Source: Sanguibacter antarcticus
GTDB taxonomy: Bacteria; Actinomycetota; Actinomycetes; Actinomycetales; Cellulomonadaceae
Reading direction: 5' to 3'
NCBI RefSeq assembly: GCF_002564005.1
Contig: NZ_PDJG01000001.1
Span: forward strand, 3,038,001-3,102,000
Length of the DNA: 64,000 bases
In this document: positions 1-8,349 of the stretch, one piece after another
How positions within the stretch are numbered: position 1 is the stretch's first letter
Layout of the letters: each line of letters begins with the position of its first letter
Notes under the pieces: model-generated
What the model saw: the letters and a program-made list of their open reading frames with translations, nothing else
Databases searched by the model: none
Told to the model about the DNA's origin: nothing
Made by a program: the position numbers and the translations under genes

Positions 1-996
1 ACCGTCACGTTGAACCCTGCCATCGACGTCACCTACGAGGTCCCGTCCCTCGTCGTCGACGACGTCGTCCGGGTCACCCGGACGACGTCCCGCGCCGGAG
101 GCAAAGGCGTCAACGTCGCTGCCGTCGCATCGGCGATCGGCGCCGACGCACGGGTCCTCGTCCTCACCGGCGGCCCCTCCGGGACAGCGTTCACCGACGG
201 GCTGGCCGCACTCGACCTCGACGTGCTGGCGGTCGACGCGCTCGCCGACGTGCGCCGCACAGTCGTCGTCGTCGCCCACGACGGCACGACCACGAGCCTC
301 CAGGAACCAGGCCACGACGTCCGCGAACCGCAGACCACCGCCCGGCAGGTCCTCGAGGCGGTCGACCGGTTGCTCGCCGAGGGCGTGAGCGCCGTTGCCG
401 TCAGCGGCTCCCTGCCACCAGGGTGCCCGGTGAGCCTGCTCACGGACGTCGTCGCCCGGTTCCTCTCAGGCGGCGTGCCCGTCGTCGTCGACACCTCCGG
501 CGAGGCTCTCGCCTCCGTCGTCAGGTCCGGCGCGATCCTGACCCCCAACAGGTCCGAGCTCGTCGAGATGCTCGGCGAGAGCGCTCCGGAGCCCTTCGGC
601 GCGAACGGCCTCGACGAGGCATGGACGGTCGCCGCTGCCCGACGTCTGCTCTCCGAGGGGGCGCCCGCAGTGCTCGTCACGCTGGGCGCCGACGGCATCC
701 TTGCCGTCACTCCCGACGGGACGTTCGCCGCGCGGCCTCCCCAGGCCGTCTTCGGGAACCCCACCGGTGCCGGCGACGCAGCCGTCGCGGCGCTCCTCGT
801 GCACCTGGCAGCCGCCGGTGACCCTGCGGCAGTCCGCTGGACCGAGGCGCTCGCAGACATGGTCGCGACCTCTGCGGCGTGCGTGCTGCGTCCCGTCGCC
901 GGGGAGGTCGACCACACCGCACGTGCGGCATGGCTGCCCCAGGTCAGAGTCCGCGCCACCACACCACCCACCGACCAGGAGGACCTCCCGACATGA
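1..996 (+). CDS. 1-phosphofructokinase-family (PfkB) sugar-phosphate kinase, 5' end outside window
   Basis: Ribokinase/PfkB-type kinase of the FruK/LacC branch, expected to phosphorylate a ketohexose 1- or 6-phosphate to the bisphosphate in the cytosol. The reading frame is open from base 1 (it reads TVTLNPAIDVTYEV, the usual FruK N-terminus lacking only a few residues), so the true start lies upstream. The substrate-binding GGKGVN motif is at about bases 97-115 and the catalytic GAGD anion-hole motif at about 766-777. Its stop overlaps the start of the aldolase in ATGA, so the two are translated together and probably catalyse successive steps. Fructose 1-phosphate or tagatose 6-phosphate are both possible substrates; sequence alone does not decide. 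Confidence 0.88.
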   Translation, partial: TVTLNPAIDVTYEVPSLVVDDVVRVTRTTSRAGGKGVNVAAVASAIGADARVLVLTGGPSGTAFTDGLAALDLDVLAVDALADVRRTVVVVAHDGTTTSLQEPGHDVREPQTTARQVLEAVDRLLAEGVSAVAVSGSLPPGCPVSLLTDVVARFLSGGVPVVVDTSGEALASVVRSGAILTPNRSELVEMLGESAPEPFGANGLDEAWTVAAARRLLSEGAPAVLVTLGADGILAVTPDGTFAARPPQAVFGNPTGAGDAAVAALLVHLAAAGDPAAVRWTEALADMVATSAACVLRPVAGEVDHTARAAWLPQVRVRATTPPTDQEDLPT

Positions 997-1874
997 ACAC
1001 CACCATGGCAGCCGTCGCTCACGAGTGCCGGACGCGGGGCACCGCCGTCGGCGCCTTCAACGCGATCCTCCTCGAGCACGTCGAGGCGATCGTCGCAGGC
1101 GCTGAGGACGTCGGTCTTCCCGTCGTGCTCCAGCTGTCCCAGAACGCCGCCGAGTACCACGGGGGGCTCGCACCGCTGGCCCGGGGCGCGCTCGCGATCG
1201 CAGAGGCAGCATCCGTGCCCGTCATCGTGCACCTCGATCATGCAGACGACGAGGCGCTCGTCGACGAGGCGCTCGCTGTGGGCATCCGGTCTGTCATGTT
1301 CGACGCGTCGACAGCCGACTATGCGGAGAACGTGAGCCGTACCGCCAACGTGGTTGCCCGGTGCCATGCTGTCGGGTGCTGGGTCGAGGCCGAACTCGGT
1401 GAGGTCGGTGGCAAGGACGGAGCGCACGCGCCCGGCGCTCGCACCGACCCGGACGAGGCGGCGGCGTTCGTCCTCGCGACGGGGGTCAACGCGCTGGCGG
1501 TCGCGGTCGGGTCCTCGCACGCGATGTCGAGCCGTGACGCCGTGCTCGACGACGAGCTCATCGCCCGGCTACGCGACGCCGTGGACGTGCCCCTCGTGCT
1601 GCACGGTTCGAGCGGGGTCCCAGACGACGGGCTGCGCGCTGCGGTCCACCACGGGATCACGAAGGTCAACGTCGGCACGCGGCTCAACGTCGTCATGACG
1701 TACCAGGTGCGCCGCGTGCTCGCGGAACGTCCCGAGCTGACGGACCCGCGTGCCTACCTGGCTCCCGGCCGGGACGCGATCCGCTCTGAGGTCGGTCGCA
1801 TCCTCCGCCTGCTCGCCGACGGCTCAGGGCTGGAGACGGTCTCTGCCTCCGATCCGGACCCCGCCCGCGCCTGA
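993..1874 (+). CDS. class II ketose-bisphosphate aldolase (FbaA/GatY/KbaY family)
   Basis: Zinc-dependent aldolase of 293 residues that splits fructose- or tagatose-1,6-bisphosphate into dihydroxyacetone phosphate and glyceraldehyde 3-phosphate. Visible family motifs are the metal/active-site segment VHLDHADD, the EAELGEVGG segment, HGSSGVPDD and the phosphate-binding GITKVNVGT. The start at 993 is chosen because an AGGAGG-like site sits 10 bases upstream and it forms an ATGA overlap with the kinase; a frame open from 879 is only upstream read-through. The size fits the GatY/KbaY branch better than the longer glycolytic Fba, so a dedicated sugar catabolic role with the adjacent kinase is likely (inference). 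Confidence 0.9.
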   Translation: MNTTMAAVAHECRTRGTAVGAFNAILLEHVEAIVAGAEDVGLPVVLQLSQNAAEYHGGLAPLARGALAIAEAASVPVIVHLDHADDEALVDEALAVGIRSVMFDASTADYAENVSRTANVVARCHAVGCWVEAELGEVGGKDGAHAPGARTDPDEAAAFVLATGVNALAVAVGSSHAMSSRDAVLDDELIARLRDAVDVPLVLHGSSGVPDDGLRAAVHHGITKVNVGTRLNVVMTYQVRRVLAERPELTDPRAYLAPGRDAIRSEVGRILRLLADGSGLETVSASDPDPARA

Positions 1875-1993
1875 CGAGCCTGCTCTGGCCGGACGCCCCT
1901 CAGCCGTGACGCGTCGTGGACACGACCGCTGCCGTCGGTGGGCTATGTTTCGGGGATGCTGACCACGACCATCGACCGTGACCGTCCCGGCCG

Positions 1994-3235
1994 ATGAGCA
2001 CGGTGAGCGTGATCGGCGGTGGCCCGGCAGGGCTGATCGCTGCTGAGGAGCTGGCGCGGGCCGGCATGGACGTCACGGTGCACGAGCACATGCCCGCCGT
2101 CTGCCGGAAGTTCCTCCTCGCGGGCCGTGGCGGGCTGAACATCACGCACTCCGAGGACTTCGCACGCCTGCTCACCCGGTACGGGGACTCCTCCGACAGG
2201 CTCGCGCCGATGCTCGCGCAGTTCGACCCGCAGGACCTGCGCGACTGGTGCGCAGGCCTGGGCGAGGAGACGTTCGTCGGGTCGAGCGGGCGCGTGTTCC
2301 CGCGAGCGTTCCGGGCGACACCGCTGGTCCGTGCCTGGCTGGCGCGGCTCGCCGAGCTCGGCGTGCAGATCGAGACGCGGCGCCGGTGGACGGGCTGGAC
2401 CGACGAGCCCGGGGTGCTGCGGTTCGCCGGTGCGGACGGGACCGAGACCGAGGTCGCCAGCGACGCGGCGGTCTTCGCGCTCGGTGGCGCGTCGTGGCCC
2501 CGGCTCGGGTCCGACGGCGGATGGGTCGAGACGTTCCGCGACCGAGGCACCGAGGTGACACCCCTGCGCCCCGCGAACGTCGGGGTCTGCGTCGGGTGGA
2601 GCGACATCTTCGTCGACAGGTTCGCGGGGAAGCCGTTGAAGAACGTGGCGCTGTCGGTCCGCGGCCACGGCGGTCCGCCAGCACGCGGTGACGCGATGAT
2701 CACCCAGACGGGGCTCGAGGGCGGACCGCTCTACGCGATCGGGGCCGTGATCCGCGACGCACTCGACAGCGGTGAGCCGTGCGTCGTGGAGGTCGACCTG
2801 CGCCCGGACCTCACCGTCGACCGGCTCACGGAACGGCTGCTGCAGCGCAGACCGAAGGACTCTGACCCCACCTGGCTGCGACGCACGACAGGGCTCGATC
2901 CCGCTGCGATCGCGCTGGTCCGCGAGTCGGGCGGCGGGACCGTCCCGCGAGACGCCGCCGTCATGGCCCGGCTCATCAAGGCCGTGCCCGTCGAGGTGAG
3001 CGCGACGATGCCGATCGCACGGGCCATCTCGACCGCGGGCGGCATCGCCTGGTCGGAGGTCGACGAGTCGCTCATGCTGCACCGCATGCCCGGAACCTTC
3101 GTCGCGGGCGAGATGCTCGACTGGGAAGCGCCCACGGGCGGCTACCTGCTCCAGGCCTCGTTCAGCACGGGGGTCACCGCAGCACGGGGGGCCCTGGCGT
3201 GGCTCACGCCCTCGCGTGCGGGTCCGTCCGGTTGA
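1994..3235 (+). CDS. BaiN/YhiN (HI0933)-family NAD(P)/FAD-dependent oxidoreductase
   Basis: Flavoprotein of 413 residues. The N-terminal Rossmann motif GGGPAG (residues 8-13) binds FAD, and the family signatures LLAGRGGLNITHSE (about residues 41-54) and, near the C-terminus, GGIAWSEVDES and TFVAGEMLDWEAPTGGY mark the HI0933/BaiN group (TIGR03862-like). Substrate is unknown for most members; the group was named for BaiN of bile-acid metabolism, which is unlikely to be its role here. It stands alone after a 119-base gap and converges on the SDR gene; the 3' ends overlap by 32 bases. Confidence 0.85.
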   Translation: MSTVSVIGGGPAGLIAAEELARAGMDVTVHEHMPAVCRKFLLAGRGGLNITHSEDFARLLTRYGDSSDRLAPMLAQFDPQDLRDWCAGLGEETFVGSSGRVFPRAFRATPLVRAWLARLAELGVQIETRRRWTGWTDEPGVLRFAGADGTETEVASDAAVFALGGASWPRLGSDGGWVETFRDRGTEVTPLRPANVGVCVGWSDIFVDRFAGKPLKNVALSVRGHGGPPARGDAMITQTGLEGGPLYAIGAVIRDALDSGEPCVVEVDLRPDLTVDRLTERLLQRRPKDSDPTWLRRTTGLDPAAIALVRESGGGTVPRDAAVMARLIKAVPVEVSATMPIARAISTAGGIAWSEVDESLMLHRMPGTFVAGEMLDWEAPTGGYLLQASFSTGVTAARGALAWLTPSRAGPSG

Positions 3236-3971
3236 GCATCGCGACGACCTCGGGGTAGGCGCCGTTCACCTCGCTGAACCGCAAGGGCTTCACGCGCTCG
3301 ACGAGGATCTCGTGAGCGTCCGGCTGGGTCTCGAGGAGGGTCATGACCTCGTCGACGAACGCGTCGAGGGGGACCGCCGCGTCGTTCTCTGCGTGGCCAG
3401 GCATGAGGTCGGTCCGGACCGCGGGCGGCACGAGCTCGAGCACCTGGACGCTCGTGTCCGCGAGCTGGAGGCGGATCGACTCGCTGAGCATGTGGATCGC
3501 GGCCTTCGTCGCGTTGTACGTCGGCGTGACGCGCAGCGGGGCGTGGGCGAGCCCGCTGGAGACCGTGACGATCGTCGACGCGGACCTCGTCTGGAGGTGC
3601 TCGACGAAGGCCGCGACGAGGCGGATCGGTCCCAGCAGGTTCGTCGTGACCGCCGCTTCCGCGTCGGCGAGGAATCCTGCGGGCGAGTGCCAGTCCTCCG
3701 TGCGCATGATGCCGGCCATCGCGACGAGGACGTTCACGTCCGGGTGCGCGGCGATCACCTCGGCAGACGCCGACGCGATGCTCGCGGTGTCGGCCGTGTC
3801 GATCCGGACCGTGTGGATGCCGGGGTGGTCCGCGGCGATCTGCTCGAGGAGCGCGGTGCGGCGGCCGCCGACGATGACGGTGCTGCCCGCCGCGTGCAGA
3901 CGCAGGGCGAGGGCCAGCCCGATCCCGCTCGTGGCGCCGGGGACGAAGACGGTGCTCTCGGTGATGTTCAT
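3204..3971 (-). CDS. short-chain dehydrogenase/reductase, DltE-like
   Basis: Classical SDR of 255 residues. The cofactor motif GATSGIG lies near residues 11-17 and the catalytic Ser and Tyr-x-x-x-Lys appear as VSSGLAHA and YNATKAA. It carries an NAG-type active-site segment in the form VAMAGI. Start ATG at 3971 was chosen over the longer open frame because the Rossmann motif falls at the correct distance. It is divergent from the MmyB-type regulator at 4062, with a 12-bp-arm palindrome between them, an arrangement very common for SDRs controlled by that regulator family. Substrate unknown. Confidence 0.88.
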   Translation of the reverse strand: MNITESTVFVPGATSGIGLALALRLHAAGSTVIVGGRRTALLEQIAADHPGIHTVRIDTADTASIASASAEVIAAHPDVNVLVAMAGIMRTEDWHSPAGFLADAEAAVTTNLLGPIRLVAAFVEHLQTRSASTIVTVSSGLAHAPLRVTPTYNATKAAIHMLSESIRLQLADTSVQVLELVPPAVRTDLMPGHAENDAAVPLDAFVDEVMTLLETQPDAHEILVERVKPLRFSEVNGAYPEVVAMLNRTDPHARA

Positions 3972-4017
3972 GCCACCACCGTGCGCCGGGCGCACAGCCG
4001 CGACAAGAGCCCCGCGG

Positions 4018-4042
4018 ATCCAGGGATCGCCGATCCCTGGAT
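4018..4042. promoter_or_regulatory. perfect palindrome, probable operator of the divergent MmyB-type regulator
   Basis: Arms ATCCAGGGATCG (4018-4029) and CGATCCCTGGAT (4031-4042) are exact reverse complements around a single C. The site lies 47 bases upstream of the SDR start and 20 bases upstream of the regulator start, where a dimeric helix-turn-helix protein could control both promoters. No T-run follows on either side, so a terminator is unlikely. Confidence 0.7.
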
Positions 4043-4061
4043 GTGACGAGGCGCGTCGACG

Positions 4062-4913
4062 ATGATGGCGGGCATGGAACGCCACGACCTCGCCGACTTC
4101 GTGCGAGCCCGCCGCGAGGCGCTGCGCCCGAGCGACGTCGGCCTGCCCGCCGGTGCCCGGCGCCGCGCACCCGGCCTGCGTCGCGAAGAGGTCGCCGCCC
4201 TCACCGGCATGTCCACGGACTACTACGCCCGCCTCGAGCAGGGCCGCAGCCCCCAGCCCAGCGAGCAGATGCTCACGGCCCTCGCCCGCGCCCTGCGCCT
4301 CACCGACGACGAGCGCGACTACCTCTTCCGTACCGCCGGCCGCACGGCACCGGACCGGGCCAGCGCGTCGTCGCACGTCGCCGCACCGCTGCTGCGGGTC
4401 CTCGACCGGCTCGACGACAGCCCAGCGCTCATCCTCTCGGAGCTCGGCGAGACGCTCGTCGCCAACCGGATGGCGGTCGCGCTCTTCGGCGACCAGTCAG
4501 CCCGCACAGGCCTCGCCCGCAGCGACGCCTACCGGTGGTTCACCGACCCCGGGTCACGCACCGTCTACCCCGAGGACGACCGCCCGCGCCAGTCCCGCGC
4601 GCTCGTCGCGAACCTGCGCGCCGCGTACGGGCGCTCCGGGCCCAGGTCGCGCGCCGGCGGCCTCGTCACGGCGCTCCTCGACGAGAGCCCCGAGTTCGCG
4701 GACCTCTGGGCCAGCCACGAGGTCGCCCGACGCTTCGAGGACCACAAGATGCTCGTCCACCCCGAGCTCGGGCCGCTCGACCTCGACTGCCAGGTCCTCT
4801 TCACCGAGGACCAGACCCAGGCGCTGCTCGTCCTCACCGCCCCGCCACGCACGCCGGCATGGGAGAAGCTCCAGCTCCTGGCTGTCGTCGGGAGCCAGAG
4901 GTTCACCGGATAG
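4062..4913 (+). CDS. XRE-family regulator with MmyB-like ligand-binding domain
   Basis: Transcription factor of 283 residues (279 if the ATG at 4074 is used). The N-terminal helix-turn-helix (about residues 12-75) contains RAPGLRREEVAALTGMSTDYYARLEQGR split across two helices, a hallmark of the MmyB-type group, and the C-terminal half is the MmyB-like ligand-binding domain (LGETLVANRMA, DDRPRQSRALVANLRA). Members usually repress a divergent oxidoreductase gene, matching the SDR at 3971. I give the first of three close in-frame ATGs; the downstream one at 4074 has a similar claim. Confidence 0.88.
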   Translation: MMAGMERHDLADFVRARREALRPSDVGLPAGARRRAPGLRREEVAALTGMSTDYYARLEQGRSPQPSEQMLTALARALRLTDDERDYLFRTAGRTAPDRASASSHVAAPLLRVLDRLDDSPALILSELGETLVANRMAVALFGDQSARTGLARSDAYRWFTDPGSRTVYPEDDRPRQSRALVANLRAAYGRSGPRSRAGGLVTALLDESPEFADLWASHEVARRFEDHKMLVHPELGPLDLDCQVLFTEDQTQALLVLTAPPRTPAWEKLQLLAVVGSQRFTG

Positions 4914-4964
4914 CGCGGGCCACGAGCGTCCAGGCGCTGGGACCGCGCACAGGGCGCCGGCCGC

Positions 4965-5423
4965 TCACCTGTCGAGCGCGAGCTTGAACCCGACGTGCGA
5001 CCCGACGAAGCCGAGCCGCTCGTAGAAGCGGTGGGCGTCGGTGCGGCTCGCGTCGGTGGTCAGCTGGACCAGCGTGCAGCCGCTCGCGCGCGCTGCCTCG
5101 ATCGCCCACGCGACGAGCTGGGTGCCGAGCCCGCCGCTGCGCGCCGACGAGTCCACACGGACCCCTTCGACGAGGCCACGGTTCGCTCCCTGGCGTGAGA
5201 GGCCAGGCACGATCGTCAGCTGCAGCGTGCCCACCACGATGCCGTCCCGCTCCGCGACGACGAGCCGGTGCTGCGGCTCAGCGAGGATACGGTCGAAGGC
5301 CGCGTCGTACGGGGCACGGTCGTCGGGCGTCTCGCGGGACGCCCCGAGCGGGTCGTCGGCGAGCATCCGGACGATCGCCGGGATGTCGTCACGGGTCGCA
5401 GCCCGGATGGTCGCGGGAGTCAT
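4965..5423 (-). CDS. GNAT-family N-acetyltransferase
   Basis: Small acetyltransferase of 152 residues. The acetyl-CoA loop is seen as SSARSGGLGTQLVAWAIE (Q/RxxGxG/A motif, near residue 90) and the C-terminal DAHRFYERLGFV segment is the conserved GNAT beta-alpha hairpin. ATG at 5423 is preferred to a longer open frame beginning at 5597 because the TIRAATRDDIPAIVRM start is typical of the family. It converges on the MmyB regulator with 51 bases between. Acceptor substrate unknown. Confidence 0.85.
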   Translation of the reverse strand: MTPATIRAATRDDIPAIVRMLADDPLGASRETPDDRAPYDAAFDRILAEPQHRLVVAERDGIVVGTLQLTIVPGLSRQGANRGLVEGVRVDSSARSGGLGTQLVAWAIEAARASGCTLVQLTTDASRTDAHRFYERLGFVGSHVGFKLALDR

Positions 5424-5620
5424 GGCTGCACTGTAGCCGTGGAGCCTGCGCCCGGCGGCGACTGTCAAGGTTCCGTCAAGATCCTCTGCCGTGCGCCCCA
5501 CGACAGGCCAGCGTCCTCCGCGACGAGTACGGTAACGGACGTTCGAGCCCACCGACCAGCGGCGGGCGAGCCTGACGGAGCCGCGAGCACGATGCACGAA
5601 GACACCCGCGGCGGAGCCGT

Positions 5621-7027
5621 ATGAGCCCGCTCGACCAGCTCCCCCGAGGACGGCCCGGGCGCGGCCTGCGCAGGAGCCGACGCCCCGGTGTCACTCCCGA
5701 CGCCGGGATCCGGCGTCGACCCGGCCAGGTGCTCGTCGGGAGCTTCGCTGCCGCCATCGCCGTCGGCACGCTCCTGCTGCTCCTGCCCGTATCGAGCGCA
5801 GGCCGTGGCGCGACGGTGCTCGAGGCGCTCTTCACCGCGACGTCCGCCGTCTGCGTGACCGGGCTCGTCGTCGTCGACACCGCGACGTTCTGGACCCCGT
5901 TCGGCCAGGCCGTCGTCATGCTCCTCTTTCAGGTCGGCGGGTTCGGCATCATGACGCTCGCCTCCTTGCTCGGCCTGCTCCTCTCCCGGCGGCTCGGCCT
6001 GCGCAGCAGGCTCGTGGGCGCGTCCGCGACGAGCACCGTCAGCCTCGGAGACCTGCGCAGGGTCCTCCTCGGCATCGGGACCGTCACGGTCGTCGTCGAA
6101 GGGACGACAGCCGCGGTCCTCGCCGCACGCTTCGTGCACACCTACGGCGAACCCGTCGGCCGTGCGGCCTGGCTCGGTCTCTTCCACGCCGTCTCAGCGT
6201 TCAACAACGCCGGCTTCGCCCTCTACACGGACAACCTCATGGGCTTCGTGACCGACCCGTGGGTGTGCCTGCCGATCGCCGCAGCCGTCGTCGTCGGCGG
6301 GATCGGCTTCCCCGTCCTGCTCGAGGTGTGGCGCAGCCCCCGTCGTCCCCGCGCCTGGAGCCTCCACACCAAGATCTCCGTGATGATGACCGCGGTGCTC
6401 ATCACGGCGGGCACCGTCTTCATGACGCTGGCCGAGTGGAGCAACCCCGCGACCCTCGGCCCGCTCGACGTCCGAGGCAAGGTGCTCGCCGGGTTCTTCC
6501 AGGGCGTCTCGCCCCGCACCGCCGGGTTCAACAGCATCGACATCGCCCAGATGGACAGCGCGACGTGGCTCGGCAGCGACGTCCTCATGTTCATCGGCGG
6601 CGGGAGCGGAGGCACGGCCGGCGGCATCAAGATCACCACCTTCACGGTGCTCCTCGTCGTCATCTGGGCAGAGCTGCGCGGAGACCCGGACGCCACCCTG
6701 TTCGACAGGCGCATCGCCGTCTCGGCGCAGCGCCAGGCGCTCGCGGTCGCCCTCCTCGGCGTCGCTGCCGTCCTCGTGTCGACGATCGTCATCGCGATGA
6801 CCTCGCCCTTCACGTCCGACCAGGTCCTCTACGAGGTGGTCTCAGCCTTCGCGACGGTCGGCCTCTCGACCGGGATCACCGCACAGCTCGACTCCTGGCA
6901 CCAGGTGATCTTGTGCGCTCTCATGTTCGTCGGGCGGCTCGGACCCGTGACGCTCGGGACAGCGTTGGCCCTGCGGTCGAAGCAGCGCCTCGTGCGCATG
7001 CCGGAGAGCGCCCCGATCGTCGGCTGA
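5621..7027 (+). CDS. TrkH/KtrB-family potassium channel subunit
   Basis: Integral membrane protein of 468 residues that would conduct K+ (or Na+) into the cell. Four pore-loop selectivity segments are visible in order: TSAVCVTGLVV, FNNAGFALY, SPRTAGFNS and FATVGLSTG, each with its filter glycine, and hydrophobic helices surround them. The N-terminus (about 35 residues) is Arg-rich and cytoplasmic. Length and the absence of a long TrkH insertion favour the KtrB-like branch. The RCK-type partner (TrkA/KtrA), often next door, is not in this window. Confidence 0.92.
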   Translation: MSPLDQLPRGRPGRGLRRSRRPGVTPDAGIRRRPGQVLVGSFAAAIAVGTLLLLLPVSSAGRGATVLEALFTATSAVCVTGLVVVDTATFWTPFGQAVVMLLFQVGGFGIMTLASLLGLLLSRRLGLRSRLVGASATSTVSLGDLRRVLLGIGTVTVVVEGTTAAVLAARFVHTYGEPVGRAAWLGLFHAVSAFNNAGFALYTDNLMGFVTDPWVCLPIAAAVVVGGIGFPVLLEVWRSPRRPRAWSLHTKISVMMTAVLITAGTVFMTLAEWSNPATLGPLDVRGKVLAGFFQGVSPRTAGFNSIDIAQMDSATWLGSDVLMFIGGGSGGTAGGIKITTFTVLLVVIWAELRGDPDATLFDRRIAVSAQRQALAVALLGVAAVLVSTIVIAMTSPFTSDQVLYEVVSAFATVGLSTGITAQLDSWHQVILCALMFVGRLGPVTLGTALALRSKQRLVRMPESAPIVG

Positions 7028-7102
7028 CGTCGGCGGTGCCCGGTAGGCCCGGTGGGCTCGGCGGGCTCGGTGGGCGTGGCGCTGCCGGTATACGGTCGAC
7101 GG

Positions 7103-8296
7103 GTGACAGACCAACCCACCATCTTCGACTCGCTGTCCCTCGACGAGCTCCGCACGCGCACGAGCAAGAAGTGGCGTGCGTACGCGCCGGACGTCCTGCC
7201 GCTGTGGGTCGCCGAGATGGACGTGCCGCAGCCCGAGCCCGTCGTCGCCGCCGTGCACGACGCGATGCGCCGCGGCGACACCGGCTACCCGAGCGGCACC
7301 GACTACGCCGAGGCGTACGCCGAGCTCGCCGACGAACGCTGGGGTTGGACCGTCGACCCGGGCAGCGCCCGGATGCTCACGGACGTGATCATCGGCATCT
7401 CCGACGTGCTCAAGGTCCTCACGGAGCCCGGCGACACCGTCGTCGTGAACACCCCCGTCTACCCGCCGTTCTTCGCTGTGCTCGACGACCTCGGCCGCCG
7501 CACGGTCTCCGCTCCTCTCGGCGCGGACGGTCGCATCGACCTCGCAGCGCTCGAGGCCGTGCTCCCCGGCGCGCAGGTGTTCCTCCTGTGCAACCCGCAC
7601 AACCCGACCGGGACCGCGCACACCCCCGAGGAGCTCGCCGCGGTCGCCGCCCTCGCCCGCACGCACGGCGTCCGTCTCGTCGCCGACGAGATCCACGCAC
7701 CGATCTCCTCGCCGGCGGCGGCGGCCGAGCTGGGCCGGCCGGTCTTCACACCGCTCGCGACCGTCCCCGGTGCAGAGAACGCGATCAGCGTCGTCTCCGC
7801 GTCGAAGGCATGGAACCTCGCCGGCCTCAAGGCAGCGCTGGCGATCGGTGGCCCGGAAGCGACGCAGGACGTCCACGAGATCGCTGAGCTCGCCGACCAC
7901 GGGGCGAGCCACCTCGCCTCGATCGCGCACGTCGCGGCGCTGCGCCACGCCCGCGGGTGGCTCGACGAGGTCACCACCGGCATCGACGTCAACCGTCGGT
8001 TCTTCACCGAGCGGCTCGCCGAGCGCCTGCCGGGCGCGACCGTCCAGGAGGCGCACGCCACCTACCTCGCCTGGGTCGACTGCCGTGGGCTGCGGGACAC
8101 AACCGGCATACCGCTCGGCGACGACCCGGCTCGGGCCTTCCTCAAGAGAGGCAAGGTCGCCTTCACGTCGGGCGTGCCGTTCGGTCCCGGTGGCGAAGGT
8201 TTCCTCCGGGTCAACCTCGCGACGTCACGAGCAGTGCTCGCCGAGGCGGTCGACAGGATGGTCGCCGCGCTCGCGAGCCAGCGACCGGCTCGCTAG
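7103..8296 (+). CDS. MalY/PatB-type PLP-dependent aminotransferase / cystathionine beta-lyase
   Basis: Fold-type I PLP enzyme of 397 residues. The motif NPHNPTG binds the substrate carboxylate and cofactor, DEIHAPI supplies the PLP-ring Asp, and the Schiff-base lysine is in SASKAWNLAG. These and the opening LPLWVAEMDVP are characteristic of the PatB/MalY C-S lyase branch, which cleaves cystathionine or cysteine conjugates to thiol, pyruvate and ammonia. I choose the GTG at 7103 (VTDQPTIFDSL) over the upstream in-frame ATG at 7052, since the extra 17 residues are low-complexity. A TATACG hexamer ends 8 bases before this GTG, so the mRNA may be leaderless. The gene converges on the LuxR gene. 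Confidence 0.88.
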   Translation: MTDQPTIFDSLSLDELRTRTSKKWRAYAPDVLPLWVAEMDVPQPEPVVAAVHDAMRRGDTGYPSGTDYAEAYAELADERWGWTVDPGSARMLTDVIIGISDVLKVLTEPGDTVVVNTPVYPPFFAVLDDLGRRTVSAPLGADGRIDLAALEAVLPGAQVFLLCNPHNPTGTAHTPEELAAVAALARTHGVRLVADEIHAPISSPAAAAELGRPVFTPLATVPGAENAISVVSASKAWNLAGLKAALAIGGPEATQDVHEIAELADHGASHLASIAHVAALRHARGWLDEVTTGIDVNRRFFTERLAERLPGATVQEAHATYLAWVDCRGLRDTTGIPLGDDPARAFLKRGKVAFTSGVPFGPGGEGFLRVNLATSRAVLAEAVDRMVAALASQRPAR

Positions 8297-8349
8297 CAGG
8301 CCGCTCGCTAGCTCGCTCGCTGGCGGGCGGGCGGGCGGGCTGATACCCG

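Noticed and set aside
4018..4042. Palindrome read as a terminator
   Set aside because: It lies between two divergent starts, not after a stop, and lacks a T-run.
8297..8349. GCTCGCTAGC repeats between convergent genes as a terminator
   Set aside because: Two direct copies of GCTCGCTAGC and a GGGC run are present, but no stable stem with separate arms could be drawn.
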